In this document: positions 7,655-15,627 of the stretch, piece by piece
Position numbering within the stretch: position 1 is the stretch's first letter
Layout: each line of letters opens with the position of its first letter
Origin: Cyanobacteria bacterium UBA6984
GTDB lineage: Bacteria; Cyanobacteriota; Vampirovibrionia; Gastranaerophilales; Gastranaerophilaceae
Assembly: GCA_002450015.1 (NCBI GenBank)
Contig: DJYG01000040.1
Span: 1-48,572, forward strand
DNA length: 48,572 nt
Direction: 5' to 3'
Notes under the pieces: model-generated
Databases searched by the model: none
What the model was told of the DNA's origin: nothing
What the model saw: the letters and a program-made list of their open reading frames with translations, nothing else
Program-made: the position numbers and the translations under genes

Positions 7655-8249
7655 CGCTCATTTCCTCCAATGCATCATTTAATTTTTCAAAATTTTCACT
7701 TACCCATTCTTTGTTCATTAAAATAAACAAAACAATAATAATTATTAAAAGGTAAGTTCCCATCATTAAATGCGGAATACCGCTGCCTTTTTTTACAACA
7801 ATTTCTAATCCTATATTTTTCATCATATTTTCATCGGTATGAAATTGAATGTAATATTTTCCAGGTTCTGTAAATGACAAACTTGCTTCCATATTTCGGT
7901 CAGCCTCTGACCAATATCCTTCTGAGTCATAACCGCTTTCATGCCACAAGTCTTTACCAAATTCATATAAAGTATCTTTATCCTCGTCTAATACTTCTCC
8001 GGAAAAATAGATGTTAGTGTTATCACCGTACATTGATGATCTGATTTTACAAATCTTTGGTTGTCCTTTTTTTACTATTATAGGACCGTATGTAGAACCT
8101 TCGTCCAAGCTATATGTGCGTTTAGCTATTGTCTGATTTTCTATACTAAAATATGTCCAAAAACAAACAAAGCAGAACACGGTACAAATAAACATTAAAT
8201 TGTTATAAAAAAATAAATTTTCTTTTTTTTGTTTAGGATTTACAATCAT
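7647..8249 (-). CDS. Membrane-anchored extracytoplasmic domain protein of the DUF4178/PspA cluster
   Basis: A 200-aa protein with membrane helices at about residues 14-34 and 159-178 and a beta-rich domain of about 120 residues between them, presumably facing the periplasm. Near residues 91-125 it reads LYEFGKDLWHESGYDSEGYW, then SEADRNMEASLSFTEPGKYY. From memory this resembles the (D/E)GxSWSEG...PAGxYYL segment found at the C-terminus of long DUF4178 proteins in proteobacteria. Here it would be a stand-alone copy, separated from the DUF4178 gene two genes upstream. The similarity is recalled, not searched. The gene follows the DUF350 gene by 21 bases and overlaps the next by 8. It may sense or bind something at the outer face of the inner membrane. 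Confidence 0.65.
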   Translation of the reverse strand: MIVNPKQKKENLFFYNNLMFICTVFCFVCFWTYFSIENQTIAKRTYSLDEGSTYGPIIVKKGQPKICKIRSSMYGDNTNIYFSGEVLDEDKDTLYEFGKDLWHESGYDSEGYWSEADRNMEASLSFTEPGKYYIQFHTDENMMKNIGLEIVVKKGSGIPHLMMGTYLLIIIIVLFILMNKEWVSENFEKLNDALEEMSDD

Positions 8250-8270
8250 AATCTAAGCTCTCACATCGTT

Positions 8271-9140
8271 TTAAACTATATTTACAAAATCGACCATAAA
8301 GAATATTAAAAGAGCAAATACTATGATAACAAAAGCTTCACCAAGTCCTGCCGCTATATTATTATCTTTAATTTCCTGTTTTATATTAATAGCTTTAACA
8401 ACCATTCTATCCAATATAAAAGCAATGCTTGGCAGTAGCAATACAATGGCTGTCAAATCAATAAAATATAATAATAATCCGTGCTGCCAAGTACCAACAT
8501 CACCTATTGTTGCACGCATTAATATTAAACCAATGGCAATAATATTACCTGCAAATGACACACCCACAGCAACATTATCTTCCTCAATTTCACAAAGCAG
8601 TGAATATGGAGTTAATTTATCATATAACTTTGCAAATAATATCAAGAAAATCATTCCAAGCAAATAATATACAACAGAAGAAATCAATCCATACAATTTA
8701 CCGTGAGCTGCCAGCGTTTCACCGGTAACACAAGCTGCAATAATCAATCCGGATGCTACATAAATACCAAAATGAACTGCTGCTGTACCTATGTTTCTAT
8801 CTCTCACAATTTCTGCTACGTTATCAAACTTATGTAAAATAGCTTTTTCAACAATAAAACCGGAAAAAAGCATTAATACTATACCTAACAGAGCATAAAC
8901 AATATAATAAAGCAAATCTGCTTTAAAAGACATTACAGAATCACCAACAAAAGCTCCAACCAATACTGCGGCATTCCCAAATAAAAATCCGCAATATGGT
9001 ATTACGGCTGTTACATTACCTTTTTTTATTTCACCATACATATCGTACTTAATACATTTTGTAAATAACCATTTACCAAATATAAGCATTGCGCACGAAA
9101 CAACAATATAAATTAAACTAGATAAAATTGAATATTTCAT
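8271..9140 (-). CDS. DUF350 (YjfL-like) membrane protein, duplicated form
   Basis: A 289-aa protein with about eight membrane helices. Four repeats carry the same signature, a charged pair followed by N-(V/I)-A/T/G and a Gly-rich helix: IKKGNVTAVI (near 38), VRDRNIGTAAV (near 112), IEEDNVAVGVSFAG (near 187) and IKDNNIAAGLG (near 256). E. coli YjfL (about 132 aa) has two such units, so this gene looks like a duplicated and fused DUF350 protein. The function of DUF350 is unknown; it travels with PspA, DUF4178 and spermidine/ATP-grasp enzymes. Its ATG shares one base with the stop of the DUF4178 gene (TAATG), so translation is coupled. No enzyme motif is visible. Confidence 0.85.
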   Translation of the reverse strand: MKYSILSSLIYIVVSCAMLIFGKWLFTKCIKYDMYGEIKKGNVTAVIPYCGFLFGNAAVLVGAFVGDSVMSFKADLLYYIVYALLGIVLMLFSGFIVEKAILHKFDNVAEIVRDRNIGTAAVHFGIYVASGLIIAACVTGETLAAHGKLYGLISSVVYYLLGMIFLILFAKLYDKLTPYSLLCEIEEDNVAVGVSFAGNIIAIGLILMRATIGDVGTWQHGLLLYFIDLTAIVLLLPSIAFILDRMVVKAINIKQEIKDNNIAAGLGEAFVIIVFALLIFFMVDFVNIV

Positions 9141-9838
9141 TAATTTTGTCCCTCACCATGTGTAGAATAAACAGTAATTGCAGATGGTTTTATAATTTGA
9201 GAATAATAACATGCGTAATCAGGTTTTCCTTCTTCATTTTTCCATTCTTCGACTGAAACTAAGAAGTTACCGTTTCTGAAATCCCAGTAATAAAGTTTTT
9301 CAACTTTGCTATCATCGCAGCGTTTATAAAATTTTGCGTCGCCTGAATCAACATAACGATACTGTTTTCTTTTATAGTACACAGAACCTGATTCATTTTC
9401 ATCTATTTCTTTTAATGATGTTGTAATGTTCAAATCACCCATTGTAAATTTTTCCAATACAACAGACACCACTAAATCATCATCATCATCAACATCAACC
9501 CAAACTTTTTCGCCGTCATTTCGCACACATTCCAATTCATACCAGCTATAATCGCCTTCCATGTATAAATTTCTGCCAATAACTTTCAAATCCAAATCGG
9601 TGTCGTATCCCTCAACATTAGCAAGCCTTATAACACCACCTTCTTTTACATTTTGGATAATTCGCATATCTTCAGGATATTTGTTAAGACTTTGTTTTAA
9701 ATCGAAATTTCTTTTTGCTAGAACAATAATCATTACAACTGCAAAAATCAAACCCATAGCAGCAAGAAAACCTGTTGACATTGGTATAATACAAGCAATG
9801 ACAACAAAAATAATAATTCCATAAATAGCAACGTACAT
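9140..9838 (-). CDS. DUF4178-family protein with N-terminal membrane anchor
   Basis: A 232-aa protein with two hydrophobic segments (residues 3-19 and 24-41) and a soluble beta-rich C-terminal part. Residues 65-130 show the DUF4178 pattern: a start like GGVIRLANVEG, then DYSWYELECVRNDGEKVW and an acidic VDVDDDDDLV stretch; a second related segment follows (SVYYKRKQYRYVDSGDAKFY). DUF4178 is an uncharacterised domain related to E. coli YjfK and found beside PspA. The soluble part faces the cytoplasm if the two helices form a hairpin. It starts 15 bases after the PspA gene. The Asp run is encoded by a short CAT-type trinucleotide repeat around 9477-9491. Function unknown; the family call rests on motif recall and context. 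Confidence 0.78.
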   Translation of the reverse strand: MYVAIYGIIIFVVIACIIPMSTGFLAAMGLIFAVVMIIVLAKRNFDLKQSLNKYPEDMRIIQNVKEGGVIRLANVEGYDTDLDLKVIGRNLYMEGDYSWYELECVRNDGEKVWVDVDDDDDLVVSVVLEKFTMGDLNITTSLKEIDENESGSVYYKRKQYRYVDSGDAKFYKRCDDSKVEKLYYWDFRNGNFLVSVEEWKNEEGKPDYACYYSQIIKPSAITVYSTHGEGQN

Positions 9839-9853
9839 TTTAACTCCTTTTGA

Positions 9854-10597
9854 CTAATTATTTTCAGTTTCTATGTCTTTTTGTTCAATCAAATATTTTG
9901 GAGCTATTTGTTTTTTTAGCTCTAATAATGACTGTTGAACTTCACTTGAATATGTTGTACCGATTGCTGCATTAATTTCTTTATCAATATCTGTTTCAAT
10001 AGTAGTCATTTCTTCATAAGCTTGAGCCATAGATTCTTCTTTATGAACTCTTTCTTTCATATTTTCAAGTAAGGCTTGAGCGTTGTTATCACTCATTGAA
10101 ACCATTTGTTTGCTAATTTTTCTTGAAGTAACTGCAACTCTGTGGCGTGCTTTTAGTGTTTTAACTTCATCTTCCCAATTTTGAATTTGTTCTTTTAGGT
10201 TAGCAATTTTGCTTTCCATTTTTTCTGACATTGCAGTGTAATTTTTTGCATCAAGAGTATATTTTTTTATATTTTCTACTGCTGTTTGTTTCTTTTTTAG
10301 TGCTTCTGAAGCTAATCTGTCTGCATCTGCCTGACTTAAATCACCGGATTGAGCCTTCTGCAATAAAGTTAAAGCCTTTTTTTCATAATCTTTTGCAATT
10401 TCTGTTTGTTCGGCTATTTTATTTTGAGTTTCAATAGCTAAAGACTTTATTTCAGCGAGCCCTTTCATACTTGTATCATAATCTTTTTTCAAATCTCTAA
10501 TTGCTTGTTCAGCCATCAGAATAGGATCTTGGATTTTATTTACAAAGGCATGTAAAAATGATTGTACAACCTTGAATAGTTTTTGAAAAATGTTCAT
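9854..10597 (-). CDS. PspA/IM30-family membrane-remodelling protein
   Basis: This 247-aa protein is almost entirely helical and coiled coil. The N-terminal amphipathic helix (NIFQKLFKVVQSFLHAF) should bind stressed or anionic membranes. QDPILMAEQAIRDLKKDY follows, the conserved DP-x-EQ-x-IRDL region of PspA/Vipp1, then long heptad repeats to about residue 210. PspA-family proteins are bacterial ESCRT-III-like proteins that polymerise on the inner membrane and stop proton leakage. There is no sign of the pspBC or pspF partners of enterobacteria. The neighbours (DUF4178, duplicated DUF350) instead match the YjfJ subtype. The J-domain-like gene ends immediately before its start codon, so the two are translated together. 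Confidence 0.92.
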   Translation of the reverse strand: MNIFQKLFKVVQSFLHAFVNKIQDPILMAEQAIRDLKKDYDTSMKGLAEIKSLAIETQNKIAEQTEIAKDYEKKALTLLQKAQSGDLSQADADRLASEALKKKQTAVENIKKYTLDAKNYTAMSEKMESKIANLKEQIQNWEDEVKTLKARHRVAVTSRKISKQMVSMSDNNAQALLENMKERVHKEESMAQAYEEMTTIETDIDKEINAAIGTTYSSEVQQSLLELKKQIAPKYLIEQKDIETENN

Positions 10598-10981
10598 TTA
10601 CGACTCGCTTTCTTCTGTGTTCTTATATTCAAAATATTCATACGCTTGATTTATCATATCAAGTTTTTTGACCGCATTCATTTTTTTATTTTCATCATCA
10701 AAGTTGTCTGGATTAAACTTTGCAACTAACTTTTCATAGTGAGATTTTATTATATCAAAAGATTCAGGAGCTGTTTCAAACCCAAGAATTTTTAAATAAT
10801 GCTCATCAGGTAATTTTTTTTCATCATCTTGTGGAAATAAAGGCTTTCCGTAAGCTTTTTCTGCTTCTTCTAATTCGGCATCCATTTGAGCATACGCATC
10901 TTTTAAAGGTATATCTTCTTTTTCGACAGTTGATTTTATCTTTTCAACAGCGTCTTTCAATAAATTCTTAATATCCATCAT
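10598..10981 (-). CDS. Degenerate J-domain protein paired with PspA
   Basis: With start ATG at 10981 this is a 127-aa soluble protein (an ATG three bases later is equally possible). A longer TTG start at 11017 lies one base after the upstream stop but lacks a ribosome-binding site; AAAAGAG precedes the ATG pair. Residues 60-115 look like a J-domain: HYLKILGFETAPESF, a helix-II-like IKSHYEKLVAKFNPDNF, then a last helix with MINQAYEYF. The catalytic HPD loop that stimulates DnaK ATPase is NPD (Asn90-Pro91-Asp92), so canonical stimulation of Hsp70 is doubtful. The N-terminal 45 residues form a charged helix. It directly precedes PspA with no gap, suggesting a dedicated partner. Fold assigned from pattern only. 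Confidence 0.7.
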   Translation of the reverse strand: MMDIKNLLKDAVEKIKSTVEKEDIPLKDAYAQMDAELEEAEKAYGKPLFPQDDEKKLPDEHYLKILGFETAPESFDIIKSHYEKLVAKFNPDNFDDENKKMNAVKKLDMINQAYEYFEYKNTEESES

Positions 10982-11018
10982 GCACTCTTTTATAACACAA
11001 AATGTTAGCTTTTTCAAC

Positions 11019-12752
11019 TTATATTAAGTTATCTAAACTTTTTGAATAAGCTAATATATTAGTAAACATTTCAGTTACAAAGAGCTTTTTCGTTTCATTA
11101 TCCGACGATAAAACCAGTTTTGTAAACTTCATTATTTCAACCTGCACTAAATCTTGAAGCATCATAGTTGATGTTATTTTTGTTATAATTTTTGTTGCGT
11201 ACTCAAAAAATAAAGGATGTTGTGAATACATTTCAAACCATTCTTTTATAGATTCTGTTATTGGCGCTATTTTGTTTCTTTCTTCTGCCAGAATTTCCTT
11301 ATTAAAATCTTTTATTTTTTCCGGTAAGTCTTGATATTTATTGGTTAATTCTGCTAATGTTTTTTCAGTGTAAACTGTATTTTCATCTAAAATATTTTCC
11401 ATCGGACAATACTTCATTCCATTGATAAATGCACCAAATTCAGATAAATTGTACAGTTCTGAAGTTTTGTCTTTAGCAAACAGAATTTCAAATTGTCTTA
11501 TAAAATTTGCATAATCTGTTCTTGTTTTAACGTACTCTCCGGTGATAGATTTAACTTCTGTTACCGGCATTATTACACCTTGAATTTTTATTGAATTTTG
11601 ATTATTTGCACAGGCTATTTTGCCATCGCAATATGCAGTATCATTTTTAAATGCTAAGTCAAGTCCTGCAAAAATTATCTTTTTAAATCCCATAAGTTTT
11701 GCGCATCGGTACGCACATATTGTGCTAGTTCCACCGGTTTCTAGCAATTTTATATCATCATATAATTTTATTTTTAATTTATTACTATAAATATTATTTT
11801 CTGAATAATATGTAAAAAAGTTTTGGCATGGTATTAATTTCAGGTAACTGTCGGCTTTAATATCGGCAATAAGATTTATTTGACTGAGATAATTTTCATC
11901 TTGTGGGAAATATACTTTTGTCCAATTTGAATCAATTACAACGCAAAAATCAGGTGTAATCTCATTATTTCTTAAAGTTTCAAGAGTTCTATTAACCGCA
12001 AAAATCACATATTTTGAACGATTTTGCTTTATTTTTTCTATGTTATCTTTCAAAGATGGACCTGCTCCAAGAATAAGCGCAGTCTGATTTTTAAATTTGT
12101 TTTCCAATATATTAACCGGGTAATTTTTATTATTAGAAGCTGCATTTGTCAAAATATTTTTAGACCACTCTTTTGATATTTTTTTTATAGTATTCAAATC
12201 TATAATTTTATTTTCACAAGCCTGATAAATTTTTTCGGTTAACACAGTAAATTCGCTTGTATGCATCATCAAATAATTTTTCAGATAAACAAATTCGACT
12301 TTATCATCAATAAGATATTTGTTATTTATATAATTTGCGCAATCGGAAATATTATCTGTTAAGTACAATCTTCCACTGTCAAAATATTTTGTTAAGTCAA
12401 CATATTCAAATGTAAACCTTAAAATATTCATATCTGATTCGTACAAAACTAAGGAACAAATACTTTTGTTATACACATAATCCAGTAAATTAGCTATTCC
12501 AAGACCAAATATTATGATAAAATCATAACGACTTTTTGATTTTTTTACTTGTTCGTCATAAATATTCTTAGCTGCTGACAAAGGACTCGGTATATCATCA
12601 ATATATTTTTCATTTTGCAACAATATATATTCGCCTTTCTCATTTTTGAGAACGCTAATACATTCAGATGCGTTTTTTAAAGAAACTTTTTTAATTTTAT
12701 TAGCTAGAGTTTTATTGTATTTTTCAAGAGCTGCTATATTTTTGTTAAACAT
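11019..12752 (-). CDS. DUF115/Maf-family glycosyltransferase-like protein
   Basis: A 577-aa soluble protein of the motility-accessory-factor (Maf) / 6-hydroxymethylpterin pyrophosphokinase MptE-like group. The central Rossmann-like domain shows ALILGAGPSLKDNIEKI (near 225-241), then FAVNRTLETL with TPDFCVVIDS, and LLETGGTSTICAYRCAKLMG with KIIFAGLDLAF near 360. GaGPSL, the T-D/P-x-x-V-x-D segment and GTS are hallmarks of the family. An N-terminal domain (residues 50-170) with DFIIIFGLGIANLLDY is also typical. Maf proteins transfer nonulosonic acids to flagellin in Campylobacter-type bacteria. No flagellar gene is seen here, so the acceptor is probably another surface protein or glycan. The TolC-like gene ends 8 bases upstream, so both may belong to the PspA transcript. 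Confidence 0.82.
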   Translation of the reverse strand: MFNKNIAALEKYNKTLANKIKKVSLKNASECISVLKNEKGEYILLQNEKYIDDIPSPLSAAKNIYDEQVKKSKSRYDFIIIFGLGIANLLDYVYNKSICSLVLYESDMNILRFTFEYVDLTKYFDSGRLYLTDNISDCANYINNKYLIDDKVEFVYLKNYLMMHTSEFTVLTEKIYQACENKIIDLNTIKKISKEWSKNILTNAASNNKNYPVNILENKFKNQTALILGAGPSLKDNIEKIKQNRSKYVIFAVNRTLETLRNNEITPDFCVVIDSNWTKVYFPQDENYLSQINLIADIKADSYLKLIPCQNFFTYYSENNIYSNKLKIKLYDDIKLLETGGTSTICAYRCAKLMGFKKIIFAGLDLAFKNDTAYCDGKIACANNQNSIKIQGVIMPVTEVKSITGEYVKTRTDYANFIRQFEILFAKDKTSELYNLSEFGAFINGMKYCPMENILDENTVYTEKTLAELTNKYQDLPEKIKDFNKEILAEERNKIAPITESIKEWFEMYSQHPLFFEYATKIITKITSTMMLQDLVQVEIMKFTKLVLSSDNETKKLFVTEMFTNILAYSKSLDNLI

Positions 12753-12760
12753 TTTTAATC

Positions 12761-14260
12761 CTAAGGTTTGTGCTTTTTGTTACAGCGAATAAGTTTGCTT
12801 AGCGTACTATTTTCATCTCCTTCATGAAAATCTGCCGCGTGTTCGGCATCATCGTGATAATCAATTATATGTTCGTGCATAGCCATTTCAAGTTTGATTA
12901 ATGCTATATTATAATCAAATTGGGCTTTTGTATAGTCATATAAAGAACGAATATAAACATTTCTTGCATCTTCAAGTTCCAGTTGGTTCATCAAATTATT
13001 TTTATAATTATAATATGTTATATCAAAATATTCAGCAGATTCATTCATTTTTTCTTTGGCAACAGGTATATTTTTCTTAGTTGTTTCAACGGTATTAAGA
13101 CATTTTCTTACCGTAAAATATAAATTTTCTTTAAAAGTTTCAATTTCTGTTTCTGCTAAATTCAGTTGAGCAACAGCACCTTTTACATCATATTTTTGTT
13201 TCATTGCATTTATTGATGAATCTATTGAAACCGCAACAGATAGACCGTTATTATCGAATTTATTTGTATTTAAAAAATCATATCCTACACCTGCATTCAT
13301 TTCAGGATAATAGCTTCTTTTGATATAAATAAGCGCTTGTTCAAATGAATTTCTTGTTGCAACTAAAGCTTTAATATCAGGACTGTTTTTATATGCTATT
13401 TCGACAGCTTGTTTATATGAATATTTTGGATGTTGAAAAATTGTATCATCCTTTGTAACTCTGGATTTGTTCACATATTTAACATTTTTAAAAACTGTTT
13501 GATTTTTTGGAATATACATAAATGTTTGAGTTTCGTATATGTGATATTTTGGTGCATTTTCTAAGTATATTGCGTTATTTAATTCTTCTATTGCATTTTT
13601 ATAATTATTTTCAGCTATGTTCAGCTGAGCTTTTACTTTTAATTGAGCTACTTTTGCATTAATTAAATCGGCATTATTTTTAGCACCGGATTTTACAAGG
13701 TTTTGAATTTCTTTAACTATTGCCGTTTGCATATCATAGCTTGTTTTTTGTATTTCGTATTCTGATTTTGCTTTTAGAAGATTATAGTAATAAGTTTTTA
13801 TTGAAAATACTGTCTGACAGACTATATCCAGAAATTCATATTCTGCTGCTATTTTTAAAAATTCTTCCATTTTTATATTTGCAGTTGTTTTACCAAAATC
13901 CCAAATCATTTTATTTAATCTAACACCAACACTTGGAAGTTCTCTATAATTTCTTATGAATTCTTCTTTGTTTGAATTAAATTCTTGCCTATATCCTGCT
14001 CCAACACCAAATTCAGGAAAATAAGCCGATTTTGCAACTCCAACATTGCTTTTTGCAATTTCAAGCCTGTGTGCATATTCTTTTATCACAGGACTATTTT
14101 TTAAACCTATTGCTATGCAATCCTTTATATTAAGCAACGAACCATCTTTTACTTCAACAGCAGTTTCAAGATGATGGTGATGTTCACAACCACAGTCTTC
14201 AATTGCAAAAGAAGTATTATGACTAAATAATAGCAAAACTAATATTAAAAATCTTTTCAT
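12761..14260 (-). CDS. TolC-family outer-membrane efflux protein with His-rich ends
   Basis: A 499-aa protein with a signal peptide (residues 1-19, cleavage after NTSFA) and two copies of the OEP helical-barrel repeat (about 42-230 and 285-465). Each repeat opens with a CIAIGLKNSPVI- or AVEIAYKNSPDI-type helix and continues with long periodic helices. Trimers of such proteins form the outer-membrane tunnel of type I secretion and RND/MFS efflux. Two oddities stand out. The mature N-terminus is CGCEHHHH, and the C-terminus is rich in His and acidic residues (HEHIIDYHDD...HAADFHEGD). Both could bind metal ions, as in heavy-metal exporters. No membrane-fusion or pump gene is adjacent. It is the first gene of a run that continues through Maf and PspA. 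Confidence 0.9.
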   Translation of the reverse strand: MKRFLILVLLLFSHNTSFAIEDCGCEHHHHLETAVEVKDGSLLNIKDCIAIGLKNSPVIKEYAHRLEIAKSNVGVAKSAYFPEFGVGAGYRQEFNSNKEEFIRNYRELPSVGVRLNKMIWDFGKTTANIKMEEFLKIAAEYEFLDIVCQTVFSIKTYYYNLLKAKSEYEIQKTSYDMQTAIVKEIQNLVKSGAKNNADLINAKVAQLKVKAQLNIAENNYKNAIEELNNAIYLENAPKYHIYETQTFMYIPKNQTVFKNVKYVNKSRVTKDDTIFQHPKYSYKQAVEIAYKNSPDIKALVATRNSFEQALIYIKRSYYPEMNAGVGYDFLNTNKFDNNGLSVAVSIDSSINAMKQKYDVKGAVAQLNLAETEIETFKENLYFTVRKCLNTVETTKKNIPVAKEKMNESAEYFDITYYNYKNNLMNQLELEDARNVYIRSLYDYTKAQFDYNIALIKLEMAMHEHIIDYHDDAEHAADFHEGDENSTLSKLIRCNKKHKP

Positions 14261-14290
14261 AAACTAATACTATCACAAAATGCAAAACAG

Positions 14291-14321
14291 TTGACATGTT
14301 TTTGTTTTTAGAAAATATTAT
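14291..14321 (+). promoter_or_regulatory. Candidate promoter for the Fe-alcohol dehydrogenase
   Basis: A perfect TTGACA (14291-14296) is followed after 19 bases by TATTAT (14316-14321), about 33 bases before the start codon and upstream of an excellent AAGGAGG. The spacer is slightly long. This 94-base gap also has to hold the divergent promoter of the TolC-like gene. Confidence 0.45.
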
Positions 14322-14354
14322 AAATAGGTACATAATAAAAAGAAGGAGGTACTT

Positions 14355-15566
14355 ATGTGGGAAAAGAATGTTGATATTAATGAAGTAAAAGAACTTAGAA
14401 CAAGAACTCTTATTTATTTTGGAGTTGGCGCTATAAAAAAAATTAATGATATTTCAAAAGATTTAAAAAGCAGAGGCATTGATAAAGTTATAGTAATGTC
14501 GGGCAGAAATGCTTATAAAGCAACAGGAGCTTGGGATGTTGTTGAAAAAGCATTTAAAGACAATGGCATTGGATATATAAATTATGACAAAGTAACTCCA
14601 AATCCTACCACTGACCACGTAAATGAAGCTGCAAAAATGGCTCAAGATTTTGGAGCAAAAGCTGTTGTAGCAATTGGCGGAGGTTCACCAACTGATGCAG
14701 GTAAATCTGTGGCAATATTATTGGAATACGAAGGTAAAACAGCTGAAGAACTTATTGAAGGACAATTTGAAGTTACAAAAGCAGTACCAATTATCTCGAT
14801 AAATCTAACACACGGCACAGGTACAGAAACAAACAGATTTGCAGTTGTTTCTAATTTGGCAAAAAACTTTAAACCTGTTATTGCTTACGATTGTATTTAT
14901 CCGACTTATGCAATTGACGATCCGCAATTAATGACAAAGTTATCACCAAAACAAACTCGATTTGTATCAATAGATGCGGTAAATCACGTTGTAGAAGCGG
15001 CAACAACAACTGTTGCATCACCATATTCTATTACATTAGCAAAAGAAGTTGTAGAACTTGTAACAAAATACTTGCCAAAAGCGCTTGAAAATCCGGAAGA
15101 TTTGGAAGCAAGATATTTCTTAGCATACGCTGCAACAATGGGAGGTGTAGCATTTGATAACGGTCTGTTACACTATACTCACGCACTAGAACATCCTTTA
15201 AGTGGTGTAAAACCTGAGTTATCACATGGCTTAGGTTTGGCAATGCTTTTACCGGCAGTAGTAAAAACAATTTATCCTAAAAAATCTTATATTTTAGCTG
15301 ACGTTTTAGCTCCAATAGTACCTGATTTGAATGGAAATCCTGACGAAGCTGAAAAAGCAGCTAAAGGTGTTGAAAATTGGCTAAAATCGGTAGGTGTACC
15401 TGAAAAGCTTGAAAATGAAGGATTTACTGCAAATGATGTTGAAAAATTAGTTAAATTAACTTTTGATACACCATCTTTAGGTGGTTTACTATCAGTTGGA
15501 CCTTGCGGTAACAGTGAAGAAGTTGTACGAGAAATATATAAATCTTCACTAAAACCTATGAATTAG
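14355..15566 (+). CDS. Iron-containing alcohol dehydrogenase (group III)
   Basis: A 403-aa NAD(P)-dependent dehydrogenase with an N-terminal Rossmann-like domain and an all-helical metal domain. AIGGGSPTDAGKS (near 105-117) binds the pyrophosphate. LTHGTGTETNRFAVV lies near 153. The metal ligands expected for the family are in SIDAVNHVVEA (Asp and first His region, about 206) and in LHYTHALEHPLSG and SHGLGLAML (about 270-295). It interconverts an aldehyde or ketone and an alcohol, typically disposing of reducing equivalents in fermentation. AAGGAGG sits six bases before ATG, implying high expression. It stands alone, with a divergent TolC-like gene before it and a hairpin after it. The substrate (ethanol, butanol, 1,2-diol or other) cannot be fixed from sequence. 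Confidence 0.92.
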   Translation: MWEKNVDINEVKELRTRTLIYFGVGAIKKINDISKDLKSRGIDKVIVMSGRNAYKATGAWDVVEKAFKDNGIGYINYDKVTPNPTTDHVNEAAKMAQDFGAKAVVAIGGGSPTDAGKSVAILLEYEGKTAEELIEGQFEVTKAVPIISINLTHGTGTETNRFAVVSNLAKNFKPVIAYDCIYPTYAIDDPQLMTKLSPKQTRFVSIDAVNHVVEAATTTVASPYSITLAKEVVELVTKYLPKALENPEDLEARYFLAYAATMGGVAFDNGLLHYTHALEHPLSGVKPELSHGLGLAMLLPAVVKTIYPKKSYILADVLAPIVPDLNGNPDEAEKAAKGVENWLKSVGVPEKLENEGFTANDVEKLVKLTFDTPSLGGLLSVGPCGNSEEVVREIYKSSLKPMN

Positions 15567-15588
15567 ATTAATAAAAAACGAAACAAAT

Positions 15589-15615
15589 TAAGGCGCAGGC
15601 TATGCCTGCGCCTTA
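15589..15615. terminator. GC-rich hairpin between convergent genes
   Basis: TAAGGCGCAGGC and GCCTGCGCCTTA form a perfect 12-base stem with a three-base loop. It is the most GC-rich short stretch in its surroundings. No T run follows on the plus strand; the minus strand has TTAATTTGTTT after the stem. It probably terminates both the dehydrogenase and the convergent membrane-protein transcripts. Confidence 0.6.
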
Positions 15616-15627
15616 GTGGATTATACT

